Positions 34,436 to 44,215 of a stretch of DNA of 64,000 bases are shown here, in pieces; position 1 is the stretch's first letter; every line of letters starts with the position of its first letter. The notes under the pieces are model-generated. The model was not told where the DNA came from and searched no databases. It was given only the letters and a program-made list of their open reading frames with translations. The position numbers and the translations under genes are program-made. The stretch comes from Vitellaria paradoxa (lineage: Eukaryota > Streptophyta > Magnoliopsida > Ericales > Sapotaceae), in NCBI GenBank assembly GCA_019916065.1, contig CM034237.1, positions 38,360,485 to 38,424,484 on the forward strand, in the 5' to 3' direction.

Positions 34436-34762
34436 AGATTCATGGTCCGTGTGGATGACAAACTCCTTAGGTAGTAAATAGTGCTACCATACTTCTAGAG
34501 CTCGGATCAAAGCATAGAACTCTTTGTCATGGATGAAGTAGTTTAAACGTGCTCAACTCAACTTCTCACTAAAGGATGCAATTGGACGCTTCTCTTGCAT
34601 TAAAACAGCCCCAATACCAACCCCAGAAGCATCACACTCTATCTCAAACGTTTTAGCAAAATCAGGAAGTGCTAAAACGGGAGCAGAACATAATTTCTCC
34701 TTAATCAACTCAAATGCCTCTTGTGCCTTCCTCCCCCACTTGAACTCACTTCCTTTCTTCAC
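34436..34762 (-). pseudogene. Ty3/gypsy RNase H domain
   Basis: Reads [38 protein letters not shown], then a TGA at about 34553-34555, then RLNYFIHDKEFYALIRALEVW, a TAG at about 34494 (expected Gln), and [12 protein letters not shown] short deletion shifts the frame at the join to RT (about 34765). Confidence 0.85.
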
Positions 34763-35859
34763 TCTGTCATAGATGCAACAATGGAACTAAAATCCTTGAC
34801 AAATCGTCTATAGAATGAAGCCAACCCATGGAAGCTCCTCACATCCGCAACACTACAAGGAATAGGCCATTCACGGATTGCTTTAACCTTCTCCTCATCA
34901 ACTTTAATTCCACCATTAGAGACAACATACCCAAGAAAGATAACACTATCTTGACAAAAATAACACTTCTTGAGTTTCCCAAACAACTTAGTATCACGCA
35001 AGGTCTCAAATACAGCCCTAAGGTGTCTCACATGATCATCAAAAGTCTTTCTATAAATCAAGATATCATCAAAATACAGTACAACAAATAGCCCAATAAA
35101 CTTCCTCAAAACATGATTCATAAGTCTTATAAATGTGCTAGGTGCATTAGAGAGCCCAAATGGCATCACCATCTATTCATATAAGCCATGCTTAGTTTTA
35201 AAGGCTGTTTTCCACTCATCACCTTCCCTCATTCTAATTTGGTGATATCCACTCATCAAATCCACTTTAGAAAATAAAACAGCACCATGCAACTCATCAA
35301 GCATATCATCAAGTCTCGGAATAGGGAAGCGATACTTAACTGTTATCTTGTTGATAGCTCGGCTGTCCACGCACATTCGCATGCTACCATCCTTCTTTGG
35401 AACAAGCAGTGTAGGCACGGAACAAGGACTTAATGACTCATGCACATAGCCCTTCTCTAATAGCTCACCAATCTGCCTTTGAATCTCCTTTGCCTCATTT
35501 GAATTGCATCTATACGCTGGTCTATTAGGAAGAGAAGCTCCGGGCACCAAGTCAATTTGATGCTCTATCCCTCGAATAGGTGGTAACCCCTTTGGAAGTT
35601 CATCCGGAAACACATCCTTAAACTCTTCAAGCAACTCCACAATCTGTTTGGGCAACTTCAAATCCCCCACTTGCAGCAAAGGTTTCCCCCATGCCATGAA
35701 AACAAATCCCAACGAAGCTACTGCTTGCTCAATGTCTCCTCTTTTAGCTAACATCAACCCTTTTCCTTGTTCCACCACCCTTCTTTGACCCCGCAATTGA
35801 TCTTCCCTAATTTGATGAGAGCTTAATGGTAACAAGTTCACCTTCTTCCCCTTGATCAT
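34763..35859 (-). pseudogene. Ty3/gypsy reverse transcriptase
   Basis: Motif A is [12 protein letters not shown], followed by [11 protein letters not shown], a TAG at 35173 (expected Trp), [14 protein letters not shown], and the catalytic box [10 protein letters not shown], all with intact aspartates. Upstream are [21 protein letters not shown] and the leader [23 protein letters not shown] near 35875 separates it from the protease. Confidence 0.9.
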
Positions 35860-35877
35860 GAAGGAGTAAGTGTTTCG

Positions 35878-36249
35878 TCACCCATCATAAGTCACATTAT
35901 TATCAAATTGCCAATGACACCCCAAAAGCACATGACTAGCCGACATTGGAACCACATCACATAAGACTTCATCACGATAGGTCTTAATAGAGAAAGGCAC
36001 TAAAACTTGTTTTGTAACCTGAATTTCCCCATTCTCATTAAGCCAACGCAATTTGTAGGGTTTAGGGTGTGGAAAAGTAGACAATCCTAACTTCTCTACC
36101 AAGGTCATAGATGCCACATTGGTACAACTCCCATTGTCAATGATCATACCACACACCTTATCTCGGATTTGACACCTCGTATGGAAGATGTTCTCACGCT
36201 GCTCATCCCCAACTTCAACTTGTGCATTCAAGACCCTTTGGACAACCAC
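35878..36249 (-). pseudogene. Ty3/gypsy aspartic protease
   Basis: QRENIFHTRCQIRDKVCGMIIDNGSCTNVAS carries the D-N/S-G-S/A active-site pattern; DVVPMSASHVLLGCHWQFD follows. Overlaps the end of gag by 22 nt in another frame, suggesting a decay frameshift in a single gag-pol ORF (programmed frameshifting is not excluded). Confidence 0.8.
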
Positions 36250-37187
36250 AAGTTTCCTTCCATGGATTCAAAATCTTCTTCTTGTTCAGCCCCTTCTAGG
36301 TCATCTTTCTCCTCTTTCTCCTCCTCTTCCTCACTAACAACCTCCCCATGCTTCCCATGTAGAATCATCACCCTTTTATTTGGACATTCGGAGGGAATAT
36401 GGCCATGCCCCAAACACTTGAAACATTTGATATCCCGAGACCTCTTAGGGAGTTGAGGTTCGGAAGCCTTCCCTTTGCCCTTCCAAGAATCTGAAGTAGT
36501 GATCCCTTGGCTAGTCTCCACTTTCCTTTCTTGTTTAGGTGCATTCCAAGTTCGTGAGGGCGTAGAAACAACCCTTGTGGTACTTGGTGTAGCTGCCCCC
36601 ACACGGATGCCTCCTCTCTTTTGTTGTCGTTCTACCTTGATGGCAAGCTTAATCACATCCTCAAGGAAGATAAAAGGTTGTAGCTCCGCAACATTAGAGA
36701 TTTCTTTCTTCAACCCGCCAAGAAATCTAGCTATGGTCTGTTCTTGTGGCTCATTCAATTCACAACGTATCATTAAAAGTTCAAACTCCTTCACATATTC
36801 TTCTACGCTCAATGAACCTTGTCGTAGGTTTTGAAGCTTGATGTAGAGTTCTTGCTTGTAGTAATCCGGAACAAACCTCCTTTTCATTAGTCTTTTCATA
36901 GCACACCAAGTGGTAACTTCCTCCTCACCATCTCTTCTACGTTGAGCTTTTAGGTTTTCCCACCATAAAAGGGCATAATCGGTGAATTCAAGTGCCGCTA
37001 GCTTGCACTTCTTTGCTTCGGGGTACTCATGCCAATCAAATACCTTTTCAACCTTTTGAACCCACACCAAATACTCCTCGGGCGAACTAGTACCTCTAAA
37101 TGGTGGTATGTTCAGCTTGATACCACTAGTAGGGTCACTATGTTGCCTTCTAGGTCTGCCCCTTTCTTTGGCCTCTTCACCTTCCAT
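36228..37187 (-). pseudogene. Ty3/gypsy gag
   Basis: 319 codons. Capsid-type retrotransposon gag core (EYLVWVQKVEKVFDWHEYPE, KKCKLAALEFTDYALLWWEN, LRQGSLSVEEYVKEFELLM) at residues 30-180, then a CCHC zinc knuckle CFKCLGHGHIPSEC near residue 257 and an acidic Glu-rich tail. An upstream in-frame reading extends the N-terminus towards 37400 but contains a stop (Leu-Ile-Gln region, about 37299). Confidence 0.85.
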
Positions 37188-37417
37188 TCTATCTTCTTGA
37201 ATCTCTTCAATTTCTTGCCGATGTGCTCCACGGATCTATCCTTGTTGGGGTTGTAAGTTATTGCCTTGCATCATTTGAATAAGAGTGGCTAGTTGGTCTC
37301 AAATGCCGGTTACTTCTCCCCGAATCTCCTCTTGAGCTCGCTGCAAACCCATAATTTGAGCTTGTTCTAATGAAAGGCCCCTTGATATTCCTTCTTCCGC
37401 CATGGCTGAAAAACCGT

Positions 37418-37429
37418 GCTCTGATACCA
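37418..37429 (-). other. Primer-binding site, initiator tRNA-Met type
   Basis: Minus strand TGGTATCAGAGC, complementary to the 3' end of initiator tRNA-Met, three bases inside the right LTR. Confidence 0.9.
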
Positions 37430-37432
37430 AGA

Positions 37433-38253
37433 TGATGTGCCTAGGTTGTGTGGAGATTAAATGGTATATGTTTTAGGTAAAGAAAGATTGAAATGGTGAA
37501 ATGGAATTAAATCATATATGAAGGAAACTAACAGCCCTTGTTTGATAAGATAACTCGCCACAAACAAGAAGTGTTAGGTTGATTCGCCACACTCTTAGAA
37601 AAAGAGAGAGAAGAGTGATAAGAATCTAATAAGTTTGCCACCAAACAAATATGAAATTTGCTTAGACAAGAACAAGGGTAGAGAAATGCAAAGCATTCAT
37701 AAGAAATCCAAAATTCATGATCTGCTGCCTTTTTTCCAGCACACCCTATCTATTCATATCTTGGAACATCCCTCCATGAATAGGAAAAGCCAACAGACAC
37801 TAATAACTCCACTTCATGCTATTAACTCTATTACATGTACCAAGACTCATCAAAACAACATTAAATGCAAAACAGAAATAAATTCTGGTGAAAAAGACTC
37901 AAAAATAGTAATAAATATAAATTAATTCCATGTGGGAAAGGCAAAAGACTAAAATGGGCTTGCGTAAGTCTTAACAGCTCCCTTGGGCCTCAAGGTTTGA
38001 ATCATAAGCCCAAACCCATTCCAAGGGTCCAAATCACGTCCCAAACTCCATTTGAAGACAATTAAATACCTTCGGCCCAATTCCATTCAGATTGCAAGTG
38101 TTAAAGTCCAAAGAAGCTTCAATGGCTCCAATTTTACTTGTTAAGGCCCTTTGGAGTTGTGTGGTCCTAGCCCTAGTCATTGGTCCATCCAAAATCAATT
38201 GCATGCCAAGTTCATCTTCATGAGCTGGAATATGACTCCCATGATGCACATCA
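37433..38253 (-). repeat. 5' LTR of the Ty3/gypsy element
   Basis: 821 bp, followed by CATAG at 38254-38258. Confidence 0.95.
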
Positions 38254-38258
38254 CATAG

Positions 38259-38700
38259 TCGAAAACGTTTGTGCCAAACGATAAGTGTTAATCTAGCACT
38301 GAAAGTACCCTTTCTCGATATGTCTTTGCGACTGAAAATTGAAGCAGTAAGGGGCTATTTGTTAGGGCTTTGTACATAAAGAGAGAAATAAAGAGAAAGA
38401 AAGAGGGGGAGAGACAGAGGGAGAGAGAGAAGGTTAGAACCTTTGAGTGAGAAGCGGTAGCACACAGTAAAGGAGACGGCAAGAGGCGCAGTGACTGGGA
38501 AGATGGCAAGAGGCGTGGCGAGAGGCTGCACAGAGCAGTTCAAAAGAGCAGGGGTGAGAAGCAGCACCACAGAATGGAGACGGCAGCGAGAGATCCAATG
38601 AATGTAATGGCGGCAAAAGGTGTAATGGCTGAAATTACGAGATGATGGATCGCGTAGAGTTTTTCGAGAGGTGAAGGAAACATATACAGAGGTTTAGCGT
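38259..38700. other. CACTA 1 5' leader region
   Basis: Purine-rich (GGGAGAGACAGAGGGAGAG near 38407) followed by a GC-richer stretch up to 38660. This probably is the CACTA 1 promoter/leader. The small minus-strand frames here are low-complexity and unsupported. Confidence 0.45.
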
Positions 38701-40269
38701 TCTGTGAGGGCTTAATTAGTTGCGTTTTTAGTGAGAAAACTAAACGCTACTCACCTATACGATTTTACAAAGATACCCTTCGTCGTCTAAAGAGAGATGG
38801 GTTTTGACTGTTTGGGCTTTCAGCGAGGAAGATAAATTTTCCTTGCTTATACTCTTTACCTATGAATTTTATTTTATTTTTTCAGGCGCCAAACTTCCAG
38901 GCACCAAATGGGGTTTTTCTAAGCACCAAGAGGTAAGAGTTTTAGACTTTTAGCGAGGATTTAAAATTTTTCTTGTCTAATATTTTAAAAAATGTGATAA
39001 TATTTATAATAAATAAATTAATATTTTTAAATATTCTAGGAGTACCTATTAAACAAAGTTAACTAAGATTATTTATTTAAAAAAATTAATATTTAGAAAA
39101 CTTTTAATTTTTTTAAAAATTTTAAAAATATTTAAGTTAAATTAAATTTTAATTGACATAACATTTAAAATACATACACTTTTATACTATTTGTGACATT
39201 TATATAACAATGATGCTTAAAAGATATTTTCAAACATTACACTTGTTCAATAATCCGAATTACTTTTTTTTTTCCCATGTTCATTTTGGTTGTCTTTTTG
39301 TCATTTCATATAAGAATACACTCTCTTGCTCTTTCCATAATTTTTTCAATATTTGTTATAAAAAATTTTAAATTAATATTTTTAATTTGATATTTTTAAA
39401 CAATTTATGGATACTTATTAAACAAAGTCAACAAAAATTATTATATAAAAAATGTGACATTTAGACTTTAATTTAAAAAAAAAATAAGTACTTATATTAA
39501 AATTAAATTTAATGTGCAAAAAACTTAAAATAGATATACTTTTACACTTTTTAGGGCATCTTTCTCCTTTGCCAATTCCAACATCAATTTTTATAATAGT
39601 TTATTGTCATATCCACCAACAACCAAACTCAATTGATTCTTACTCCCTCAAATGCATCTTAGATTATAAATTATTTAATTGTTTTACAAATTTATATTTA
39701 ATTGTATAATTTTAAGTAATAACAAAATAAAGTAGAGTATAAGAGTATTTGTGGACTGCAAATAGGTTCACCTTTTGTTGTGAAATAAGTTAAGTATTAT
39801 TAGTGAGGAAGCTGAGATTTTCTTACCTGTACTCCATTATTAGCGAGGAAATTAAATTTTCTCACAAAAAATTACTTCACCATTAGTGAGGAATCATATA
39901 TTTCCTTACCTATAATCCACTATTAGCGAGGAAATTAAATTTTCTCGCTTATAGGTAAAAAAGGTTATTCCACCTTTAGTGAGGAAACTAATATTTCCTT
40001 GCCTATATCTTATTATTAGTGAGGAAAATAAATTTCTTTGCCTATAATAGTCCCCATGACAACCCTGGGCGCCATATTTTTGAACCTATCGTGAGGAAAT
40101 CCAAAAATCCTTGCAAAATATAACAATTAGCGAGGAACATTTTCTTTGTAAAAACTCTTTGACCTATTTGCGAGGAAATATTTGTTTTCTTGCCTAAAAC
40201 CAACTATTAGCGAGGAAATAGATTTCCTAGCAAAAACTTTCGTTGCCTATTCTCCATTTTCTTCTAGTG
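38700..40269. repeat. Subterminal repeats and 5' terminus of CACTA 1
   Basis: Dense copies of TTAGCGAGGAAAT...TTTTCTCGC between 38816 and 40230, densest from 39798 on; AT-rich filler at 39000-39780. Ends at the CACTA terminus 40261-40269. Confidence 0.85.
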
Positions 40270-41819
40270 AAAGTAAAGCTAAATCACCCTGCAAGTCAAT
40301 TCATTAGAGAGGTAACTGGTAAAATGAAAACACACAGGCAATTAAGGAATGACATAACTTTTGTGTGTTATGTTTCTTTAGTTGAACCTAAGAATGTTAA
40401 AGAAGCTTTACTTGATGATAATTAGGTGAATGTAATGTATGAAGAGCTGAATCAGCTTGTTAGGAATGATGTGTGGACCTTAGTGCCTAAACCAACTCAC
40501 ACTAATGTAATTGGAACTAAATGGATATTTAAAAATAAAAGTGATAAGTCTGATAATGTCATTAGAAACAAACGTAGGCTTATTGCTCAAGGTTGCACTC
40601 AAGTGGAGGGTGTTGACTTTGATGAGACCTTGCTTCTGCTACTCAACTTGAATCCACCATGTTACTTTTAGCCATTGCTTACATTTTAAAATTCAAACTA
40701 TACCAAATTGATGTCAAGAGTGCATTTTTGAATGGCATTCTTCAAAAAGATGCCTATGTAGAACAACCCAAAGATTTTGAGGACTCAGAATTTCCTAATC
40801 AAGTGTATAAGTTGAAAAAGGCTCTTTATGGCTTGAAACAAGCATCACGTGCTTGGTATGAGAGACTCACTACTTTCTTACTTGAATTTGGTTTTATGCA
40901 TGGGAATGTAGCAAAACTTTGTTTATTCGCATTGATTTTAAGCACATTTTGATTGCACAGATTTATATTGATGATATTGTGTTTGGATCCACGTATGATA
41001 AATATGTTGTTGAATTCGGTAAACTTATATCTTCACAATTTTAAATGAGAATGATGGGTGAATTGAACTACTTCCTTGGTCTTCAAGTTAAATATAAGGA
41101 TGAAGGAATCTTTATTTCTCAATCCAAATATGCTAGAGACACAGTGAAAAAGTTTGGTCTTCCTAATGCTAAACATGCTAGAACTCCCACGAGCACAAGA
41201 ACTAAATTGCACAAGGATCCCTGTGGTAAGAATGTTGAGTAGACCATGTATAAAAGCATCATAAAAAGTCTATTGTACCTCAGATCTTTTAGACCAACAT
41301 TGTATTTAGCGTTGGTGTGAGTGCTAGATATCAATCTGAACCTAAAGTGTCACATCTGCATGCTGTTAAAAGAATCTTAAAATATGTCAGTGGCACATTA
41401 GATTTTAGGATTTGGTTCACTATTGACACCAATCCTGATCTTGCAGGATACTCTGACGTCGATTGGACGAGTAGTGTAGATGATTGCAAGAGCACTTTCG
41501 ACAGATGTTTTTACATAGGAAATAATTTAGTCTCTTGGTATAATAAGAAACAAAATGCCACATCTTTCTCTATTGTAGGGGCTGAATACATTGCTACTCG
41601 AACTTGTTGCACTCAACTCTTATGAATGAAGCAAATGCCTACAGATTGAGAATCATATAGACATTAGATATCATTTCATTATAGAGTTGGTTGAGGAAAA
41701 TGTGATTTCTTTGGAACATGTGTGGACTAAAAATCAACTGGCTAATCTTTTTACTAAATTCAAACGCCCTTCGTTTTGAATCTCTTAGGAAGTCTTTGGG
41801 CATTTATGAATATCTTTAA
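40270..41819 (+). pseudogene. SIRE-like Ty1/copia pol: reverse transcriptase and RNase H, 5'-truncated by the CACTA 1 insertion
   Basis: Coding starts at the CACTA edge (KLNHPASQFIREVTG...) and reads through the copia RT: EPKNVKEALLDDN, NVIGTKWIFKNKSD, RLIAQGCTQVEGVDFDE, FKLYQIDVKSAFLNG, YKLKKALYGLKQASRAWYERL, IYIDDIVFGS, MRMMGELNYFLGLQVK. RNase H follows (YSDVDWTSSVDDCKS, GAEYIA), ending ESLRKSLGIYEYL. Stops/frameshifts occur near 40423, 40640, 40950, 41042, 41240 and 41623. The YIDD box is intact. Sequence style matches SIRE/Maximus copia elements. The gag, protease and integrase parts should lie left of CACTA 1, beyond the window. Confidence 0.9.
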
Positions 41820-43005
41820 TTTTCTAAAAATAAAAGGAATAGGGGTTCATCATTTGTTTGAAGATATTTTTTGACTTTTATCTTCTTATGTGTACGTCAA
41901 TCATATAGTCATTAAAATTTGAATGGATTAAAAGATTTGTACTTTCATCTAAATTGTAGAAAAGTGTTTTGGTGAACTTTGCTATAATTTTGATGTGCTT
42001 TTTGAAACACTTGACTAATTTTGCATATAGATTTTCTTTCATAGATCTTGAATTATTGTTTAATGTGCTTAAAAAATATTGAAGAGCAAAAAATATATAT
42101 ATATCCTATCTTGAAAAGGGCTACCAGTAGGACCGGCGAGAAGCCCCTTAATAACTCGTTAATTGTTAAAGGAAAAGCTAACTATTCATAAAGATTTGTG
42201 TCTGGACCAAAAAAAAAAAAAAAATTGCTCTCAATTCATTTAGTGCATCAAATGTAATGCCTTGATCTAATGATTTGTTAAGGGGAGCATATATGTCGAA
42301 TTTGTCATAATATCACACGTGCACAAGCATTTTCTTTCGATTTTATTGCTTAATTCATCTCATGACACAGTCTTGAAAATTAAGCTGGAAAGATGAATTT
42401 TTTTTATTCATTTCTATTTTACTTTGGTTGGAGGGGTGATTTACATATTCAGACATAGATGAAATAAAATTGCTTTGATATTGTGATGAATTCACTCATC
42501 TAATTTTTTGGTATATATTAAATTTTTTTGCACAATACCTACCCTAAAAGGCATGTCCTGAGAGGTTCGTAGGCTGAGCGCTAGGAAGCTGATCCTTCGA
42601 GTAGCTTTCCAGTAAGGGTCGCAACCAGCTCGCTGGGAAGCTAAGGCTTTGACTCCAAAAGCATAGCCTTAGCGTTGGGAAGGCAAGACTTCGAGCTGCC
42701 TATATATATATATATATGTCGTGACAATTTATTTATTTTTTTAGATTGTGCTGTTCCAAACCCTTGAAGCCGTGACTGCCCTTCTTCGTGCTCTCGAGTC
42801 CTACACCTTGCATGTGTCCTAGGTATGTTCTAACTTGCATTTTGTCTTTAGATCGTTCATTTCTAATCCTCCATTTCATTAGTATCAAGTTTGTGTACCT
42901 AGGGTTTCCATATTGTTCTTCTTTGTTCTCACTTTGTGTGGTTGAGTAAAAATGATTAGAAATAAAAGAATCCAACTACTGGGACTCATAGGTTTGTGAA
43001 CAACA
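41820..43005. other. Copia spacer between pol and env-like ORF
   Basis: No ORF of note. Contains CTTGAAAAGGGC...CGGCGAGAAGCCC (42112-42147), a GC-rich degenerate repeat at 42577-42700 and a (TA)n run at 42697-42718. Confidence 0.5.
42577..42700. repeat. Degenerate repeat, three copies of about 42-52 bp
   Basis: CGCTAGGAAGCTGATCCTTC, CGCTGGGAAGCTAAGGCTTT and CGTTGGGAAGGCAAGACTTC start at 42579, 42631 and 42673; the block is much richer in G+C than its surroundings. Confidence 0.6.
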
Positions 43006-43581
43006 ATGAGTATAGAAATTTTTTTTTCAAAAAGACCTGTGTTTGTTGAACGTCAACTGAAACTTGATGATTTTTCAGTACTCAAACCTTTGTTTGAAAA
43101 TCTAGGTTGGGAATTGTTCACCACTATTTCTGGGTCTATTGCTGTAAAACTTTTTCAAGAATTATATGCAAATTTCAATGAACACTATGATTTTGAGGAA
43201 CATTTGATTCATTCATCTGTCATTAAAATCCCTATCACTGTCACGCCAGACACAATAGCCACTTACTTTGGAATAAAGAGACCGCCACCCCTGGAAAGGT
43301 TAATAATGTTTTATCAAACTTAGGATGGTATGTCCCCCACTCGAGCTAAGATGAGTTCTATTTTCCAAACCTTAGATGAATCTCCACCGTGGATTGGAGA
43401 GACTTATGTTCACTGGTTGCTAAACACCAATCATGGAATGCTTAATTTGTTCGTGTCGGCTACCATTGATCCCACCTTACACTATTCAAGTCTTACTGTA
43501 CACAGTGGTCATGTCATCTATACCATTTTGCTTGGACTTAAATTTGACATTTCATTGTTCATTTTTCAACAAACATATTAA
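43006..43581 (+). pseudogene. Env-position ORF of the copia element ('putative plant transposon' domain), truncated
   Basis: ATG at 43006 opens 105 codons; one TAG at 43321 is followed by 83 more codons in the same frame. The text (VKLFQELYANFN, VIKIPITVTPDTIATYFGIKRP, PPWIGETYVHWLLNTNHG) has the same layout as the env-position ORF of the Athila-like element at 15901: a conserved YANF/FANF block, a strand ending in ITVTPDTIA / ITLTPDDFA, and an aromatic-rich second half. SIRE elements carry an extra ORF here. It ends abruptly at 43581, at the border of an AT-rich repeat. Confidence 0.6.
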
Positions 43582-44215
43582 AAATTAAACATCAAAATTT
43601 TTATCAAACACACAAAAGTTATCAAAAATTACTAAAAATTTCTATTTATTTTATTACACACCTAAAAGCTGCCAAAAGTTATTTAATTTTATTAAAAATA
43701 TTTTTAATTTATTTTATCTTCCAACTTAATCAAATAAAAAATTAATTATTTTTATTTTTATTAACTTATAAAAAAAAGTTACCAAGATTTTTACTAACCA
43801 CCTACCCATAGTTGGTCCAGTGGAACGAGAGTCAAGCCTAAGGCTTGGGTGATATACCCAGGTCGCAAGTTCGATTCTCACCTGGAGCGGCCAGAATTTA
43901 AGTAGGGGGCCGTGGCGGTGGGTTATTGCGCTAGTTCTCTTGAGGGTTTGTAACTCAGTGGATAAAACCGCTGGGTGATTTCCCCTATTACCAAGAAAAA
44001 AAAAAGATATTTACTAACCTAATTTAAAAACTACCAAAATTTTTTATCAAAAACACAGAAAGTTATCAAAAATTTCTATTTGTTTTATACACACTTAAAA
44101 ATTGGCAAAAGTTACTTAATCATATTAAAAATATTTTTTAATTTATTTTATTTTCTAACTGAATCAAATAAAAAATTAATTATTTTTATTTTTATTTTTA
44201 CAAACTTAACCAACA
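43579..44215. repeat. Diverged direct repeat of about 200 bp split by a SINE
   Basis: 43579-43780 and 44019-44215 share long blocks (ATTTTTATCAAA..ACACA.AAAGTTATCAAAAATT, TATTAAAAATATTTTT, AATCAAATAAAAAATTAATT). By eye they are about 80% identical. Nature unknown; possibly a tandem MITE-like sequence. Confidence 0.7.
43800..44005 (+). mobile_element. tRNA-derived SINE, about 206 bp
   Basis: Pol III A box TGGTCCAGTGG (43813-43823) and B box AGTTCGATTC (43868-43877), a GC-rich unrelated body and an A-rich 3' end (AAGAAAAAAAAAA). It is flanked by 14-bp duplications GATTTTTACTAACC / GATATTTACTAACC at 43786-43799 and 44006-44019 (one mismatch). All hallmarks of a retroposed SINE are present. Confidence 0.92.

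Larger units (their letters stand above)
32191..38253 (-). mobile_element. Ty3/gypsy LTR retrotransposon, 6.06 kb, young but broken
   Basis: Two 821-bp LTRs (TGATGTGCCTAG...GCACATCA) flanked by CATAG. The coding strand is minus: PBS next to the right LTR, then gag, protease, RT, RNase H and integrase leftwards. By hand count the LTRs differ at about 8 positions (about 1%), so insertion is recent relative to the Athila-like (about 3.6%) and Tat-like (about 4.6%) copies. Several nonsense changes and frame shifts nevertheless disable pol. It lies inside CACTA 1. Confidence 0.95.
1..40269 (-). mobile_element. CACTA (En/Spm) DNA transposon 1, 3' end beyond the window, broken by four nested insertions
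   Basis: The right edge ends in CTTCTAGTG at 40261-40269, which is CACTAGAAG on the minus strand: a CACTA terminus. Both flanks carry the same subterminal repeat (GCGAGGAAAT...TTTTCTCGC): bases 1-370 on the left and about 38700-40250 on the right. Between them, minus-strand pieces of a TNP2-type transposase and a second transposon gene are collinear once four insertions are removed (4861-6547, 7476-21159, 22291-30928, 32191-38253). The remaining length is about 10.2 kb, typical of autonomous CACTA elements. Copia pol sequence starts directly after 40269, so this element inserted into a copia element. The left terminus and its TSD are not in the window. Confidence 0.9.

Noticed and set aside
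38288..38616. Three overlapping minus-strand ORFs
   Set aside because: Purine-rich repeat translated as Leu/Ser/Pro; no domain, and they overlap each other in different frames.
43800..43900. Possible tRNA gene from A- and B-box sequences
   Set aside because: No acceptor stem or anticodon arm; flanking duplications and a poly(A) tail identify a SINE.
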